Below, one piece after another: positions 45,344 to 59,041 of a DNA stretch of 64,000 bases. The stretch's first letter is position 1. Each line of letters opens with the position of its first letter. Source of the stretch: Lindgomyces ingoldianus (Eukaryota; Ascomycota; Dothideomycetes; Pleosporales; Lindgomycetaceae); assembly GCF_010093535.1 (NCBI RefSeq), contig NW_022985180.1, positions 971,321-1,035,320 of the forward strand. The letters are read 5' to 3'. The translations under genes were made by a program, and so were the position numbers. Under the pieces are notes generated by a model. That model made no database searches and was not told where the DNA came from. It saw only the letters and a list, made by a program, of their open reading frames with translations.

Positions 45344-48303
45344 ATGGCGTGGCAGCCGCAAGAGGAGCCCCTGAGGCAGCTGGCCCAGTATCTGAAGGAC
45401 TCGTTGAGTGGGCACGACCATGCCCTGCAGAAGAATGCCGAAATTGTCCGTCAACCCTCTACCCCGCCACAGTTTTTGTCGCGAGGCCGTGCGCTGACCT
45501 CTGTTCGGTGTAGATGCTCAAGCAAGCAAAGGCCTCGCCTGACATCGACAAGTATCTTGCCTATGTCTTCTCAAATAGCCAGCCTCCTCCCGTGGTCAAC
45601 ATGGACCCCGAAGGATACCAGCTAGCGAGGGCTTCCGCAGCCATCATGCTCAAAAATGACATTAAAGCTTCATTCAAAACCATGCCTGACTCAGACATAT
45701 CCTATATCAGATCCATAATTCTTGTTGGGCTCCAGGATCCAAGCTCCCAGATTCGGAACTATGCAGGGAACGTCATCACCGAGCTCGTGCGACAAGGCGG
45801 CATCATGAACTGGCCCCAGGTCTTCTCCGAGCTCATCGCCCTTATCAGCAATGCGAATGGGAATGTGCCACCCCAAACCCAGCAAGGTGCTATGGGTGCC
45901 TTGCTGAAGATCTGCGAAGACAATAAGCGTGCCCTGGACAAAGACCACAACGGCCAGCGACCGTTGAGCTTTATATTCCCCAAGCTCCTCGAGTTTACCG
46001 CAAGCCCCATTGCCAAGGTGCGCTCTGATGCACTTGCCAGCATCAATCTCTTCATTCCAGAATCTCCCCCGGCAGTCTCGTCGAACCTGGATGCCTTGCT
46101 GCAGCAACTCTTCCGGCTCGCTGGAGACCCGAGCGATGATGTCCGGAAACACGTCTGCCGCTCCTTTGTTCATATCACCGACGTCGCTCCCCCAAAAATC
46201 GTACCTCACATGGCCGGTTTGGTGGACTACATGGTAACACAGCAGCGCAACACTGATAATGCCGAACTTGCTCTTGACGCGGCCGAGTTCTGGTTATGCG
46301 TTGGCGAAGACGAGAAGATGCGAGAGTGCCTCGGGCCGTACCTTCCGAAAGTCGTACCTGTCTTGCTGGAGAGCATGGTCTACAGCGAAGACGACATATT
46401 CAGGTTAGAAGGAGAGAAAGAGGACGCGGAGTTGGAGGACCGAGAGGAAGACATTAAGCCGGCGTTTGCCACAAGCAAAGCCGGACGGCTCACCACTAAC
46501 ACAAACGGGGAGAATAATTTGAGCGGCAATGGTGCAGCTGGGTCCTCTAGAGGTGGGTACGAAGAGGATGATCTGAGCGATGGAGAAATCGACGACTTTG
46601 AAGACGACGATTCTATTGACAACCCCGAAGAACAATGGAATTTGCGGAAATGTTCAGCAGCAGCGCTCGATGTGCTGGCGTCGGTCTTCCATGGGCCAGT
46701 ATTTACCGTAACCCTACCGTACCTGGAGGAGAATCTCAGCCATGCGGAATGGCCCAAGAGAGAAGCAGCTGTTCTCGCTCTTGGTGCCATTGCCGATGGA
46801 TGTATGGCTGAAGTAGAGCCTCACCTCCCGATGCTCACCAGGTACCTCATCACGCTTCTCCAGGACCCTGAACCTGTTGTACGCCAAATCACGTGTTGGT
46901 CCCTTGGCCGGTACTCTGGATGGGCCTCACACCTGGATGCAGCAGGCAAACAGGAGCATTTTGTGCCTATGATGGATGGCATCCTGAAGCGAATGCTTGA
47001 CAACAACAAGCGTGTCCAAGAGGCGGCAGCCTCCGCTTTCGCAAACCTGGAGGAGAAAGCCAATACCGAACTCAAGGCATACTGCCCTGTTATCGTGCGC
47101 CAATTCGTTGAGTGCTTCATAAAATACAAAGATCGGAACATGTTCATTCTATACGACTGCGTTCAGACGCTTGCCGAGCATGTTGGGTCAGCACTTCAGA
47201 GACAAGATTTAGTGCAGATCCTTATGCCCGCCCTTATTGCACGCTGGAACAAGGTCGCAAATGAATCAAGGGAAATGTTTCCCTTGCTTGAATGCCTGTC
47301 CTATGTCGCCACCGCCCTCGGCCAATTCTTCAGCCAGTATGCGCAGGCTATTTTCCTAAGATGTATATCCATCATTCACGGAAACCTGGAGGCTTCTCAG
47401 CTCGCGCGAAATGATAGTACCGTGGAAACCCCTGACAAAGACTTCTTGGTTACCAGCCTTGATCTACTCAGTGCGATTATCCAAGCTCTCGATATGAGGG
47501 AAAGTGCTGCCTTAGTTGCAAGCCCGCAGTACAAGTTTTTCCCCTTGCTACAATTCTGCATGCTAGACGTCAACAACGACGTACGACAATCTGCATACGC
47601 CCTTCTTGGAGACTGTGCCATTTATGTCTTCGATCAACTAGGCCCGAATCTCCCGGGAATCCTGGAGGTGCTAATCAAGCAGCTAGAGCTCAACCAAGTA
47701 CTTCTCGATGGTGAAGAGACGGGCTATTCCGTTATCAACAACGCCTGCTGGTCTGTGGGGGAGATCGCGATGAGGCACGGGGAAGGCATGCAACCCTACG
47801 TGGAGAGGTTGCTCCAGAAACTGGCAACGATTCTCTTCGATGAACGGGTACCGGAATCCCTGAACGAAAACGCAGCTATCGCTCTTGGGAGACTTGGGAT
47901 GGGTTGTGCTCAATATCTTGCACCTCATCTCGCCCAAATCGCTCCTCCGTTCTTGAAAGCAATGAAAAACGTGATGTGGACCGACGAAAAGGGGCATGCT
48001 CTTACTGGGTTTATGCAGGTTATCCTCGCAAACCCATCGGCGATGGAGGAAAGTCTCCTGGAATTCTTCAACGAGATGTCTCAGGCAGACCGGAACCTTG
48101 TGACGGGACCCGACGAACAAAAATTCCGCCCGACGTTTCAGCTAGTGAGTATACTAATTCTCAATGCCCTCTGGGGAAGTAACTAAAATGGTCAACAGGT
48201 TATCCAGCAGTACAAGAGCATGATCGGCGACAACTTCGAACCCTTTCTTCAGAATCTACCGCCTCAGCATCTGGCAAATTTCCGCGATCTGTACGGTGTC
48301 TGA
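45344..48303 (+). CDS. KAP104: Karyopherin beta-2 / transportin (Kap104), nuclear import receptor
   Basis: The product is an importin that carries PY-NLS cargoes, such as RNA-binding proteins, through the nuclear pore under RanGTP control. Three exons (45,344-45,445; 45,514-48,144; 48,199-48,303) with introns of 68 and 54 nt give 945 residues, slightly longer than yeast Kap104. The N-terminus (MAWQPQEEPLRQLAQYLKDS) and the C-terminus ending FRDLYGV match the family. HEAT-type helical repeats fill the length. An acidic, serine/glycine-rich insertion at about residues 333-408, ending in DDFEDDDS, corresponds to the long loop of HEAT 8 that releases cargo on Ran binding. The first intron has a weak 5' splice site (GTCCGT). 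Without splicing, an in-frame Met at 45,514 would give a shorter product lacking the first helix. Confidence 0.95.
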
Positions 48304-51300
48304 ACACGTTTCTATTCTTTCGCTTGGAGTGGCAGGCGTTGGGTTTGCCGGTGGCTATGGCTACCATGCGATGAAATGAGGGACGGGTATATGAGTCTTC
48401 GGTCCCCGGTTAAGGTAACGGGAACTTGTTAGTGAGGGTGCGCAACTGAGCATGTAGGGTGAGGGCAGGTTTCTGGCATCTATAGACATTTCAGCGAGTC
48501 ACATTCGGCGGAGTCCCCTTCGGGACGTATCCTTCTCTCTCGGACTTGGTTATTGCGAAGCGTTTCTTCATCGACATTTCTAGGCGTTTCTGTAGCTCGC
48601 ACACAAACATCCATAGCAGTAGATAGCTCTCATCTCCAAACGGACATGATGTTCCCCCGTTATTACTTCTTCGCGTACGCTGGGCGGGGTTCGGGTGCAT
48701 ATGCAGAGGGAGCTTCAAGACGTTCGGCAACGCAATGGCTTTTTTGGGACTAGGATGTCGCAGCGGCAAGCAAGCCTCCGCAGCGGTTCAGTGTTTAATT
48801 TACTGCACGTTTTCCCACATTTATTGATAAGAGGGGTTGAGTAAAGCCGGGGGGTTTTCGGGTTGAGTCGGCAACCCGAAGCGCAGTGCCAGCGTCCCGG
48901 GGTGACGGCCGGTTTGCAGGCGTTGGCACTGTTTAACCATGTTCCAGACCACGAGGAGGACAAGGGCATCCTATAAATACAACGGCAATCTGCCCACCAA
49001 CCTGGGAACGTCCACTCAGCTCGTCCAGGATCGATGTCGAATAGGCATCTGCGGGGGTCGTTGCGTGATGGCCCCATAGCATGGCGGGTATTGAGAAATG
49101 GAGGTGTGCAGCGGCTCGTGAGGAAGCAGAGTCCGACAATTCACCCATGACCGTGGTGCTTCAAGCGTGCAGCACTGTTGATCATGGTGGAGATGATACC
49201 GTGAAGAAGGAAAGAGTTACCAGGACGGTCGTAGCCATATCACTAACTGTTGCTAATTTCAACCACAGAGCCGCCTCGTTTCATGGAGCGAGCCCTGGCC
49301 AAGACGCTTCTACTGTCTTTCGACCCTTGGCCAGCTGGGCAAAGAAATGGAGAAGATCGGAGGGGTTTGGCAAGCGCGTGGCCCGTGAGCATGTGGCATG
49401 AGGAATGGTCGCGGGGACAGGTCTCAATGTGTCATATAGGATTGGGTGATGGTCGGCCATCTAAGTTTGTTCGGTGCCTGTCGAGGAATGGTCGCCTGTT
49501 GTTGCTTTCCTGGCGGCACTGTTCCATTTGTCCATGCTGTCGGAACCGCATTCTTGTGATTAGGTTCTTATTTTAAGTAAGTTTTTTGGCTTCGAAGTGG
49601 GGCTAGGGCTATTCGTTTGGAGATTTTATTGCAGAACAACGTGTGGCTTGCAGGAAGACGGGCGTTGTGATTGTGGGCAACGTTCAATTCACTGCGATGC
49701 CGGCTTGGCAGCGGTCTTGTATCTTGCGGCGCCGTAAGCAGAAGCAAGATCCGGAGCAGAATGGGAGAGGTGCTTGTGCTGACCCTGGCCGGTCTCCCCA
49801 GACCGAGCAAGGGCACCTTGTGTTACGTTCGCACTGGTCTCAAGCTTAAAAGAGTTTATCTCTATTTATAGAGTAGGCTTGCATCTTGGCCTAACCTCAC
49901 CTCCACGCTGGTGTGATTCGCGAAGCCTGTCCCTGCGTGGCTCCCTTCATTGCGCCCGACGAACCACCAGCTAATAACATACAAAATTTCTGTCGCTTGC
50001 ACCTGCTTTCTCGCAGCCGTGATGCCACCTGGAAAAAGATGCCTCGGCCACCGTTCTGCTGCTCATTGGCCTCACTTTGGCGTCGACCTTCGTACCTCGT
50101 GTCTTTTGCTGTTCCCATCGCGTCCTGGCAGCAAAACGTCGTCATTGTCAGCCTTACAGCGGCCGGCGGACCGAGAAGCATCCATCAATCGTCGCACAAT
50201 TGCCATCACCATCTGGTTCCTACAGCTAACAGCGGCTCCTTGAGTCCTGCACCACAGCAGGCACGCAGCAGGACGCACACTGTGGTCAGTCCACCCTGGC
50301 GGCTTCGCTAAATTACCGCTTCTGCTGCAACAGCCCAGAGGGCCAATTTTACCTGCAACGATATTTGCAATAGGTGCAGGTAGCGGCGGATGGGGGATTA
50401 TTGGTTCATTCAGCAGCCCATTTATCCAGGCTCAGCGTCACTGCTGGCGGTGTCCGTTGGCAAGTCTATCAGTTTTCGCGAGCCGCCAAAGGTACGCGGT
50501 TCTTCAGCTATTTCAGCTATTTCAGCTATCCATTGTCACCCACCGCTGCCGTCGACATCGTCACATAAAACCACTTCGGGCACTCGTCGCGATGAGCGCA
50601 ATCAAAAGGGACGGCGAGAAAGGCGGACGGGCCTCTTTTGTCTTGTCTGGTGACTTTTAACTGGCGACAAGTGCAGCGGAGGGCGCAGTGGGCGACCTAT
50701 TTTTGGCACAGTGAGAGATATTGAACCCTGGTCCCGCCAGCCTTTAGCGATCTCTTGTGCCTCGCATCAGCATCGTCCGCGGCACCCGTCCGGCGAGCAG
50801 CCATGATTTGCTGGCCCCGGACGCGACTTCATCAAGGTGAATTGCTTGCGCTGCAACTCTTGTGCTTCCAGCGGGCGGCTCTCCCAATGAGGCAGCCTGG
50901 GCACGACAACTCTGTGACTGTGTATTGAGATGTGAGACCTGAGGCTGACCGGAGCGTGGCATCGCGTCACTCGGGCGTGCTGGGAGGAGTCGCTATCTTA
51001 TGATCACACAATTCTGCCTCCTCTGGCGCCGCTGCTGCGACTGGTCGATCGTGGTCCGCACGGCCCGTGGTGTTGGTGGTTCGCTCGGCCGGCGTCGGGT
51101 CACTAAACAAGCCGTTTTACGCCTCCACCCACTTCTGCTCGCATGCAGGCCCTCGAATTAGGGGCTTTCTCTCCTTCGCTCCCTCTCGGAATGCAGCAAG
51201 CTGTGGCGGCTCATGGGCTCTGGCTCATGCATGCCGCACGCCCAAACGTCCATCCGACAGGGGTCTCAGTCGAGGGGCCTCCCGCTCTCTGCCATGCCGA

Positions 51301-52290
51301 CCCTCAGCGTCTGCATCAAAATTGAAAGGCCACTCTCCTTGGACCCCGAAGGGCGACAAGAACAAAGGTGAGCTCTGATACCCCTGGACTCGCGCTTCCG
51401 GCCTTCCTGGCTTCGTCCGGCGCTCTTCTGCCCGCGGTCAATAAAACCGATGAGACACCTTACTCGCAAGGGACAGGTGGGAGACATTGTGCTGGAGCCT
51501 GGGCAGGTGCTCGAGGCTCGAAATGGAGGGTCCATGGCCCTGGAAAGAGCTTGATCCCCACGGGAGTTACACCGGGGGCTATGTCATACGAGCCCAGAGC
51601 CAAATGGCCCTGCTATGTGAATCAATCACTCTATCGCTGTAGCTCCCGCAACGCCTGCTCCTCCCTGCTAGCTCCCTCCCATCTCGCCGTGTCTACCGGC
51701 TGCCACACACACACAGTCCACCTCCCTCCACCTTTTCAGGGCTGCTATTTGTGGGCACCTACCCCCATGACACGCCTTTCACAGGCCCTTCCCTGACGTC
51801 TGCGACTGCACAGAAGCACAAGTCACTTTGCTTCCATGCCGCCCATATCCCTCCCTCTCCAACCTTTATACTCACAGCCTCGTCCGAATCCTGCATAGAT
51901 TCCTGCAGGGGGACGTTCCATACACTCTTTTCCACAATCCCGCCTGTCACTCGTTCCGCACACTGACTGTTTCCCGGAAGGGGTTGACAGTTTCTGCATT
52001 CCAATATCCATTCAGCCCTACAGTGTAATCTCCCTCAAGTGCAGCTGCGCTATATAATATCAAACATCCAACTCCAGCTCGAAACGACTCCGCCCTTTTA
52101 GTCATCGTTTCTCACATCCCAACCATCTGCCCTTTGTCAACGTCCCAAGAGATCTGCAGGCGGCAGTTACTCAACCCCTCGCCAACCTCAAACTTCCCTA
52201 TTCATCTGGGACGGCTCCAACTACTGCTCAACAACACTATCTCGTTCTACTCCCGCAGTTCTTTAAGGGATTAAATTACCAACTTATCGA
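48304..52290. other. 4-kb intergenic region upstream of the C6 regulator
   Basis: Many short open frames occur on both strands but none has a recognisable domain or consistent exon structure. The last 0.5 kb (51,850-52,290) is pyrimidine-rich and looks like the leader of the following gene. A minus-strand frame ending at 48,491 has a protein-like tail (KKRFAITKSEREGYVPKG) but no credible start; I leave it uncalled. Confidence 0.5.
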
Positions 52291-54178
52291 ATGGCTGGAC
52301 CCGGTGGTGGCCCATCGAGGCGCAGCCATACTAAGTCCCGAAAGGGATGCAAGACTTGCAAAAAGAGGCACATTCGTTGCGATGAGACATTTCCGCAATG
52401 GTGAGTTCAAAACAATGAATTAAGTGAACGGGGAATTCCAGTCACTGACCCGTGATCAGTCGAAATTGCACAAAACATCAGGTCCGGTGTGACTACATGG
52501 ACAGTCCAACTGCAATGGTGCCAGAATCGCCCAAGTCTCCGCAGCAACCCAATCTTCTCTGGACGCCTGAGATTGATGCAACGATCGAGCTCTGGAGACA
52601 GACGAATGAGTTCCCATTTCCCGAATTAAGAGTGCTTCCGCAACCGCAATGGCGAGCCTTCTCCAAGACCGACCTCCGTTTGATCCACCACTTGTCCTCA
52701 ATCTCAAACGAGATGTTTAGGAACAGGACGTCAAGACTCACCATCTGGACAGACCTGATGCCAAAGTAAGCTTTCGTGGTGTCGGCCTTCGATTCGTATT
52801 CGGCTGTTTTGTGATGAGCTTATCTGACAATTCCAGGTTTCTAAGCATCGCCGCGACACATTCATTTGTGATGCACTCTATTCTCGCGTTCTCTGCATCT
52901 CACCTTGCGTGGATATCACAGTCAAGCGAAACGCGAAATCTCGCATTCCACCACGGCGGCGTTGCACTCAAGGGATTGCATGAAGGGATTGCCAACTTCA
53001 CAAAAGCTAATTCAGATGCCGTGCTTGCATCTTCTCTACTGCTTGCATGGCAAGCTACAGATTGGTAAGAACATGTTTTCACGATTGACCGAGAACCGGG
53101 GCACTGACGAGAGCCCGACAGGCGGGGATGGGCGTCTCTTGTGACAGGGACAAAGACTGTAAGTCTGATCACGCGGTCCCAGAAATATACTTGACTAATA
53201 TCCTCGAAGGTAATCCAAGCGATGCAGCCATGGCGACATGAGTCTTTGTTCGCCGAGTACATCGCTGAGCACAGTCCGATGCCAAACAAAAGCTTCATGA
53301 ATCCGATTGGATCCCCCGTCTCACCAGATGCGCGAAGGGAGCATCTTGGCATCATCTCAGATATCCATGCCTCTTTACAGCGACTTCAGCCGTACCTCAG
53401 TCGATATGACCAGGAAGGCAAGTGGGTTGATCAGCTTCGAGGCTACATAGAACGCCTAAGAGCATCCGGCCCACCACAAACCGCCGAAGAACAGTTCAGC
53501 CAGCTCTACGCGCTCCGAAAATGGCTATTTTGGGTACCAATTTCTCTCCTCGCGGCGAAGCGAGGTGATGTGACCGTTTTGGTTGTTCTTGGTCACTTCT
53601 ACGCTACCGCACTGGCTCTAGAGCCTATGTTCCGAGATATTGGGTCCGTCTTTTGCGCCAATCTTGCACTCCAACCGTTGGAAGAGATTGTTGCGATCGT
53701 TCAGGGCTACCAGGACCAGAGATATGACCAGCGGACGCAAGCAGTATCGTATCTGATCCAGTTCCCTAGTGACATTGCATCTTCATACAAGTCACGAAGG
53801 GAGTGGGCCCGACAACAAGCCGGAGAAGCCTCCCCTGTTCAACAACCTCCTTATGGTCTGGAGACTGTCAACCTGGATCTTGAGAATCAAATAGCGCAGT
53901 ACAGCTATAGCCAGAGCCTGAGTCCGGCCTTTGCTCCGTCGCCGCTGAACTTTATGCCTACCGGTCTGGTGTCTGGACAAACATCACCTTACCTCGAGGT
54001 ACCCCGCACGACGGTCGAGACGTATGTTGGGAGTAGCTATGCATCCCCGCTGGTGTCACCCGCAACAGTACCACCACCTTATTCGGTAACATTGCCGGAA
54101 GAGAATGTATTCAGTTTTGGTATGCCTCCTATGGGATACCCCAGCGGGTTCGTGGCCACTCCTACAGTCTGGACGTAA
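52291..54178 (+). CDS. Zn(II)2Cys6 transcription factor, Upc2-like zinc cluster
   Basis: The product is a fungal-specific DNA-binding regulator. Five exons (52,291-52,400; 52,460-52,765; 52,837-53,064; 53,122-53,158; 53,210-54,178) give 549 residues with all junctions in phase. The zinc cluster has Cys at 20, 23, 30, 37, 40 and 47 (CX2CX6CX6CX2CX6C), preceded by a basic arm (SRRSHTKSRKG). The first intron splits the codon of Cys37. After a short linker, a helical regulatory region contains SFVMHSILAFSASHLAW and WRGWASLVTGTKTVIQAMQP. These blocks resemble C6 proteins of the Upc2/Ecm22 (sterol uptake control) group. The C-terminal 120 residues are Pro/Ser/Tyr-rich, a possible activation region. 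The target genes cannot be inferred from the context. Confidence 0.88.
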
Positions 54179-57100
54179 CGAGAAAATGAGGCTGAACGAT
54201 CCAGGAACAACACATTGACACCTCAGCCATCACCTAACGCTGTAGTCGACAAGGGCAAGGCCGGCCAGATTCCAACCAGTATCTGAACAAAAAGAAAGAA
54301 CCGAGTTCCTCACACGCTTCAATAAAAGTCGCCATTTCCGAAATGTTACATTGCTTTGGACAAGGTCTTGGTGCAGAAAGTGAACAGATATCATATCACT
54401 CTCTCTCGATCCCCAAAACGCAACGTTCGAACACGCGATCACCCTTAACTTGCTCCGTCGCCACCGTCACGAGATCACGACCATAACCCATATCAATTCG
54501 CTTCTTGCATTCCGATTCGACCCCGAGCGACGCCCTTCGTCCACATTTCCGTTAGCACACTTTTTCTCTCTGCTCTCCCACACGTTTGTGGACAGGAATA
54601 TTTTTGGCCTTGCTTTTTCCAGTCGTTGGCTTGCTGCAGCCACTTTTGACAGGTTGCACCATGCGGCTGGAGCATTAGCCGGAGCAAGGCATCCACAACC
54701 AAAACGCAACCCAGCAGCCTCTCAAACATACCAAGAAAACTGGATGCGGCTTGTCCACACGGTCTCATGTTTTATTTTTATGCAAGGTTATTTCGGAGTT
54801 GGAGTGGATGACTGGGCGGCACCGATTGCACCACAGCGAGCCCTTCCTTTTCAGCCACAGTATAGTGTTATTGGAGGGATTTTCTGGCGAGGGATGAAGG
54901 AATTTATTCATCGTTCATGATTGCATAGTTTGGGCGCTGGTGGCTGCTTTTGGTAGCGTTGCAGCGTATGGTAGTTTGCATACTTTTCAATACAGACAGA
55001 CAGAGAGCGAAAAGCGGGCACATGCACGCATCGTCCTGCCAAAGATACAGTTCCCCTTTGGATATGTTCCACGTTTTCCAACCTCAAGTGGTTCAATTTT
55101 AGAAGCGGAGCTGAAAAATAGGGTCGTCAATTTGGATGGATTGGGGTCCTAGCGGGTGGAGGTCTGGTGCGGAGGCACAGTTTTTGGGAACTGGAACGTG
55201 GCGTTTGGAACAGGACTGAGAGGTGCAAGTGTTTGGAACAGTTTCCTCCCCCAGCTGCCTCTCCGTGCTGCGGACGGACACACACTTGGATTTGGCTCTT
55301 CGAATTAAGGTTATCTGTTTCTGGAATGGCGTGGTCAGGCCCCTGTCGGGTTCGCATGTCACCCTGGCTTTTAAGTTCTCGAGTGCGGGTCCCTGTCAGT
55401 CGTTTGTTGTCTCGTCTGCCTGCCCTGCCGAACGGACGGGATTTTGCCTTCCAATAGCCGCACGCGTAGGTGCTGAAAATACCAACCTATCATTTCGAGA
55501 GAATGCTTTATCCGACTTCGCTCCGCACCCCGGCCTTTCAATTCTATCAGTCACACATCTGCTGTACCTTTCCAACCGCTCTGCATGCCTGCCTGCTGCT
55601 GTCGTTGTTCGTTCTGCACATGACTGGCAGAGCATGGCAGGGTACGGTAGCAAAGCGAAACCGTCATTCCTGACACCTCCACAACCTTCAAGACCTCCAA
55701 GGACCCTGAACCCAGCCAGGAGCGACAGGCGGTCGGTAACGTTAAAACTTCCCGTCCAGCGAGATTGTTATCTCGTCGCTCAACTCAATTTTCCACGCTA
55801 AAGTTTCCCAAATAAGCTTCCTCAACTCCACTCCAATCACGCACAGATGTTGTGCGGCTAACCTGAGATGTCCGCCAGGCCCACTGGTCGTCGTTACGCT
55901 AAGTCTAAATTAGAAGTGATTTAGAATCACGTGCGGTGGTCGCATTCCTTTCCTAACGAGCTTAGCATGCGGAAGGATCTGAGCCACCCCCGCTCTTGCA
56001 TGCCATTCCAGGGACTGATTGATTTCACACGTCGGAGTTGAAGTAGGTTGCACTGCCACAATCTGCGTGTGAAGACTGGAAACCGGTGAGCTGTTGCGGG
56101 TGGGGTTAATTCGCCTGCAGGCATCATCAAAGATGGCTGTGCAACCTATGTGGAAATTAAAGTCTTTGGGGTAAGAGAGGAGATAAAAAAGGCAAGAAAC
56201 GGGAGAACTTGTTTTTGCTCGTCCTGCTCCTAGTTCCTCCAGGCTTTACGGAGAGCTTTTCCTCTGTAGTATCTTCTGTCGCAGGTTGATCCAGAACTAA
56301 GGGCATGCAACCTTGGTACTGGGAGGTTTGACATTCCTGAGACCCTGGGGTCTGTTCTCTCGCACATGTCAGCGTTGATCCTGGGTCAGCATCGGAGACT
56401 CCGATATGAAACATATTTTTCGCTTTTACCTCCGTTCGATTTTGGAGTGCTTACCACGCCATCTGGACTCTGATATTCTCACCTTGTTTGGGGACATTCC
56501 TGGAAGCCACGCAACAGCTGCGAAATCCAGGTTGTGGGCATGGCCCACGATGCCTTGTCTTTCTTTCCCCTTAGCGCACCTAGCGCGACCATCATGCCAT
56601 GCAACTGAGCGAGCGAGCGATGATTCACTGTTTGGTGTCTTCTTTGCATTTGTTCGCTCGTCTTCGGCCCGATGCCTATTTCGCTAAGCTCCTGTGGTTC
56701 CCGAATGGTCCGAGAGTCTGAAGCTCGCTTATCCTTGTCAAAGCTTTAGTGGGTCAGGCGGAAAGGTTCCTTGAGGGCGGATCAGGTGTGTCAGGACCGA
56801 GTTCATTCGGAATGATTTGCTGGTTTGGGTTATTGGGTTGGTTGCAAGTGCAAAAGCAAACGCGAGGCGAGGTCAACACTATTGCTCAGTCATCGCGACG
56901 ATGGATTGACATTACTGCCTAAAGGGGCTGCTTGTTCTTTCTACGATCTGATTCATTCAGATTTTCATATTCGGGAGCCGTTGCCGCCACCCCAGTCCCT
57001 TGGATCAATCCGTTGATACAGCTTTTTCCCCTGACTTTCAGGCTTCTACTTTCGATGATGAGGACGATCCTTACCTCACTCGGGAGGTCTCACGTATGGC

Positions 57101-57914
57101 CAGTTTTGATCAGGGGTTTCATGAAGCTCTGAGTCTCGGAAGATATCCCCTGGAAGGACTCTGCGCCAGACGGACGATTTGGGACCTGGTCGGGCAGGGG
57201 TTGTTGGGACGAGAAGTAGGTACCTAAGTGTAAGTGAATGCTGCCGAGGTTGAGAGAATCGAAAACGGTGGTGTTGATAGAGTAGCGGGTAGGAGAGTGT
57301 TACAATCATGGGTTGCAGAAACAAACCTCCGGTTAGACTTTAGATTTCTTAGCTGATAGCTATAGCTTTCACTCTACAAATGCGGCTCTGTGAAACATTT
57401 TGATTGATTAGATGCAGGGACGACGATAACGAAGCAAAACATTGCGAAAAGACCGAGGCATTCATGTGATACTTTAATACTAAATCCGAAATTATTTTCT
57501 GCCATATTCAAAGCAGGTTCCAGCCTACCAACAATTCTAGCAACTCTTGAATGCAACCATATCACCTCGTGTTTATCTCAACTTGTGCATCCTATCTGTC
57601 TTCAGCCCTTGACCCCAATCTTTTCGCCGCTCAAGCCTGGGTCACATATATACGGCTTGAGCATGAAACACTTCTATAGATGTGATTGAGCCTTATGCAA
57701 GATCTCTCCACACAACCACGCGGCGGAACGAGATCTTGCATCATGCTCGTATTCCCAGAATTTGTGAAAGGAGACAGATGGAATATTCCGATCGGAAAAG
57801 TTCCGATCGCACAGACCAAGTGGCTCGGACCAACGTTCTCCGGCCCTTCAGGTAGCTAAGTTTTCCATGACCTCACAAACACTCCACGATATCCCGAATC
57901 CGCCGCATACAGCC
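54179..57914. other. 3.7-kb intergenic region
   Basis: It has normal base composition. The longest open frame (55,223-55,801, plus) has no domain, no hydrophobic pattern and no splicing context, and I do not call it. I see no tRNA or repeat. Confidence 0.5.
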
Positions 57915-59041
57915 ATGTCTGGAGGGTGGAACACGATTGAGAGTGATGCAGTAAGTTCCTTCTAGGCTTGGATCTTCCTCCCAGGTGCTAATCGCATGGA
58001 CGCAGGGAGTCTTCACCTACTTAATCGAGAAGCTTGGCGTCAAAGATGTCCAGTTCGAAGAGCTAATGACGCTTGAGCCCGACGAGCTGAGGCAGGCGGG
58101 GCAGATATATGGCGTTATATTCCTCTTCAAGTACCCGACGGGGGAGACACGGTCTGATACGCCACAGGATGGGGCCTTTGACTTCAGCGCCGCAGAGGAG
58201 CTGTTTTTCGCTGCACAAACTATACAGAACGCTTGTGGAACGCAGGCTCTATTGTCGGTACTCTTAAATAAAGATGGGGAAGTAGATATTGGTAAAGACC
58301 TGAGAGAGTTCAAGGAATTCACTAAAGAGTTTCCTGCCGAGGTGAATATCATTTCACACCTGCTTCTGCAGACGTATTACTTTGTGATGAACAGAGCTGA
58401 TATCAGTCTACTTCCAGTTCCGAGGCGAAACCCTATCAAATTCAGATCTTATCCGGGAAGTCCACAATTCCTTCGCCAAGTCGTCTCCCTTCATCGACGA
58501 GACACAACGAGCTGCAACTGAGGAAGACGATGTCTATCATTTCATCGCGTACATATTCCCCGGTTCCCTATGCCAATATATTCCCTAACGTAGTCACAGC
58601 TACACCTCCATAAAGAACAAACTCTACGAACTCGATGGCCTTCAGCCGGCACCCATCTCCCATGGTGCCTGCACCGTCTCCGAATTCCCCGACAAAATCA
58701 TTCCCGTCCTCCAACGACGGATCGAGCGATACCCCGCTACGGAAATCCGATTCAATTTATTAGCATGTGTCCAAGATCTTCGCATTCGTGCACGGGAAAT
58801 GGGAGATGTGGAAGCATTGGAGGCCGAAGAACAGAAGCGCACAGAATGGCAGTGGGAAAATTCACTGCGGAGACATAATTTTGTTGGGTTTGTTGGAGAG
58901 CTATTGAAGGGGGTGGTTAAGGATAAGTTGGCGCAGGGTGGGGATGCGTACGAGAAGTGGGTGGAGGAGGCGAAGGGGAAGACGAAGAAGAGAATGGAGG
59001 AGAGGAAGAAGCAGGGTTCAACTGGGGATGATATCGATTAA
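57915..59041 (+). CDS. uch2: Ubiquitin carboxyl-terminal hydrolase of the UCH37/UCHL5 type (proteasome-associated)
   Basis: A cysteine protease of peptidase family C12 that removes ubiquitin; UCH37-type members dock on the proteasome. Four exons (57,915-57,950; 58,006-58,341; 58,418-58,548; 58,600-59,041) give 314 residues, close to fission yeast Uch2 and human UCHL5. The catalytic set is complete: Gln83 (oxyanion hole), Cys89 in NACGTQA, His165 in YHFIAY, Asp180 in YELDGL. The family's cross-over loop region (about 145-163) is present. The C-terminal extension carries the UCH37-like helix ([20 protein letters not shown], about 251-270) and a lysine-rich end. The third intron uses GTACAT as 5' splice site, with a CTAAC branch sequence. 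Expected to act in nucleus and cytosol at the 19S particle. The symbol follows S. pombe usage. Confidence 0.92.

Noticed and set aside
48491..48769. Minus-strand small gene downstream of KAP104
   Set aside because: The tail looks protein-like, but there is no convincing start, splice structure or known family; it lies in the likely KAP104 3' flank.
51368..51796. Plus-strand open frame of 142 codons
   Set aside because: It lies in the long leader region of the C6 gene; no protein-like features seen.
55223..55801. Plus-strand open frame of 192 codons
   Set aside because: No domain, low-information composition, a second long overlapping frame on the other strand, and no exon context.
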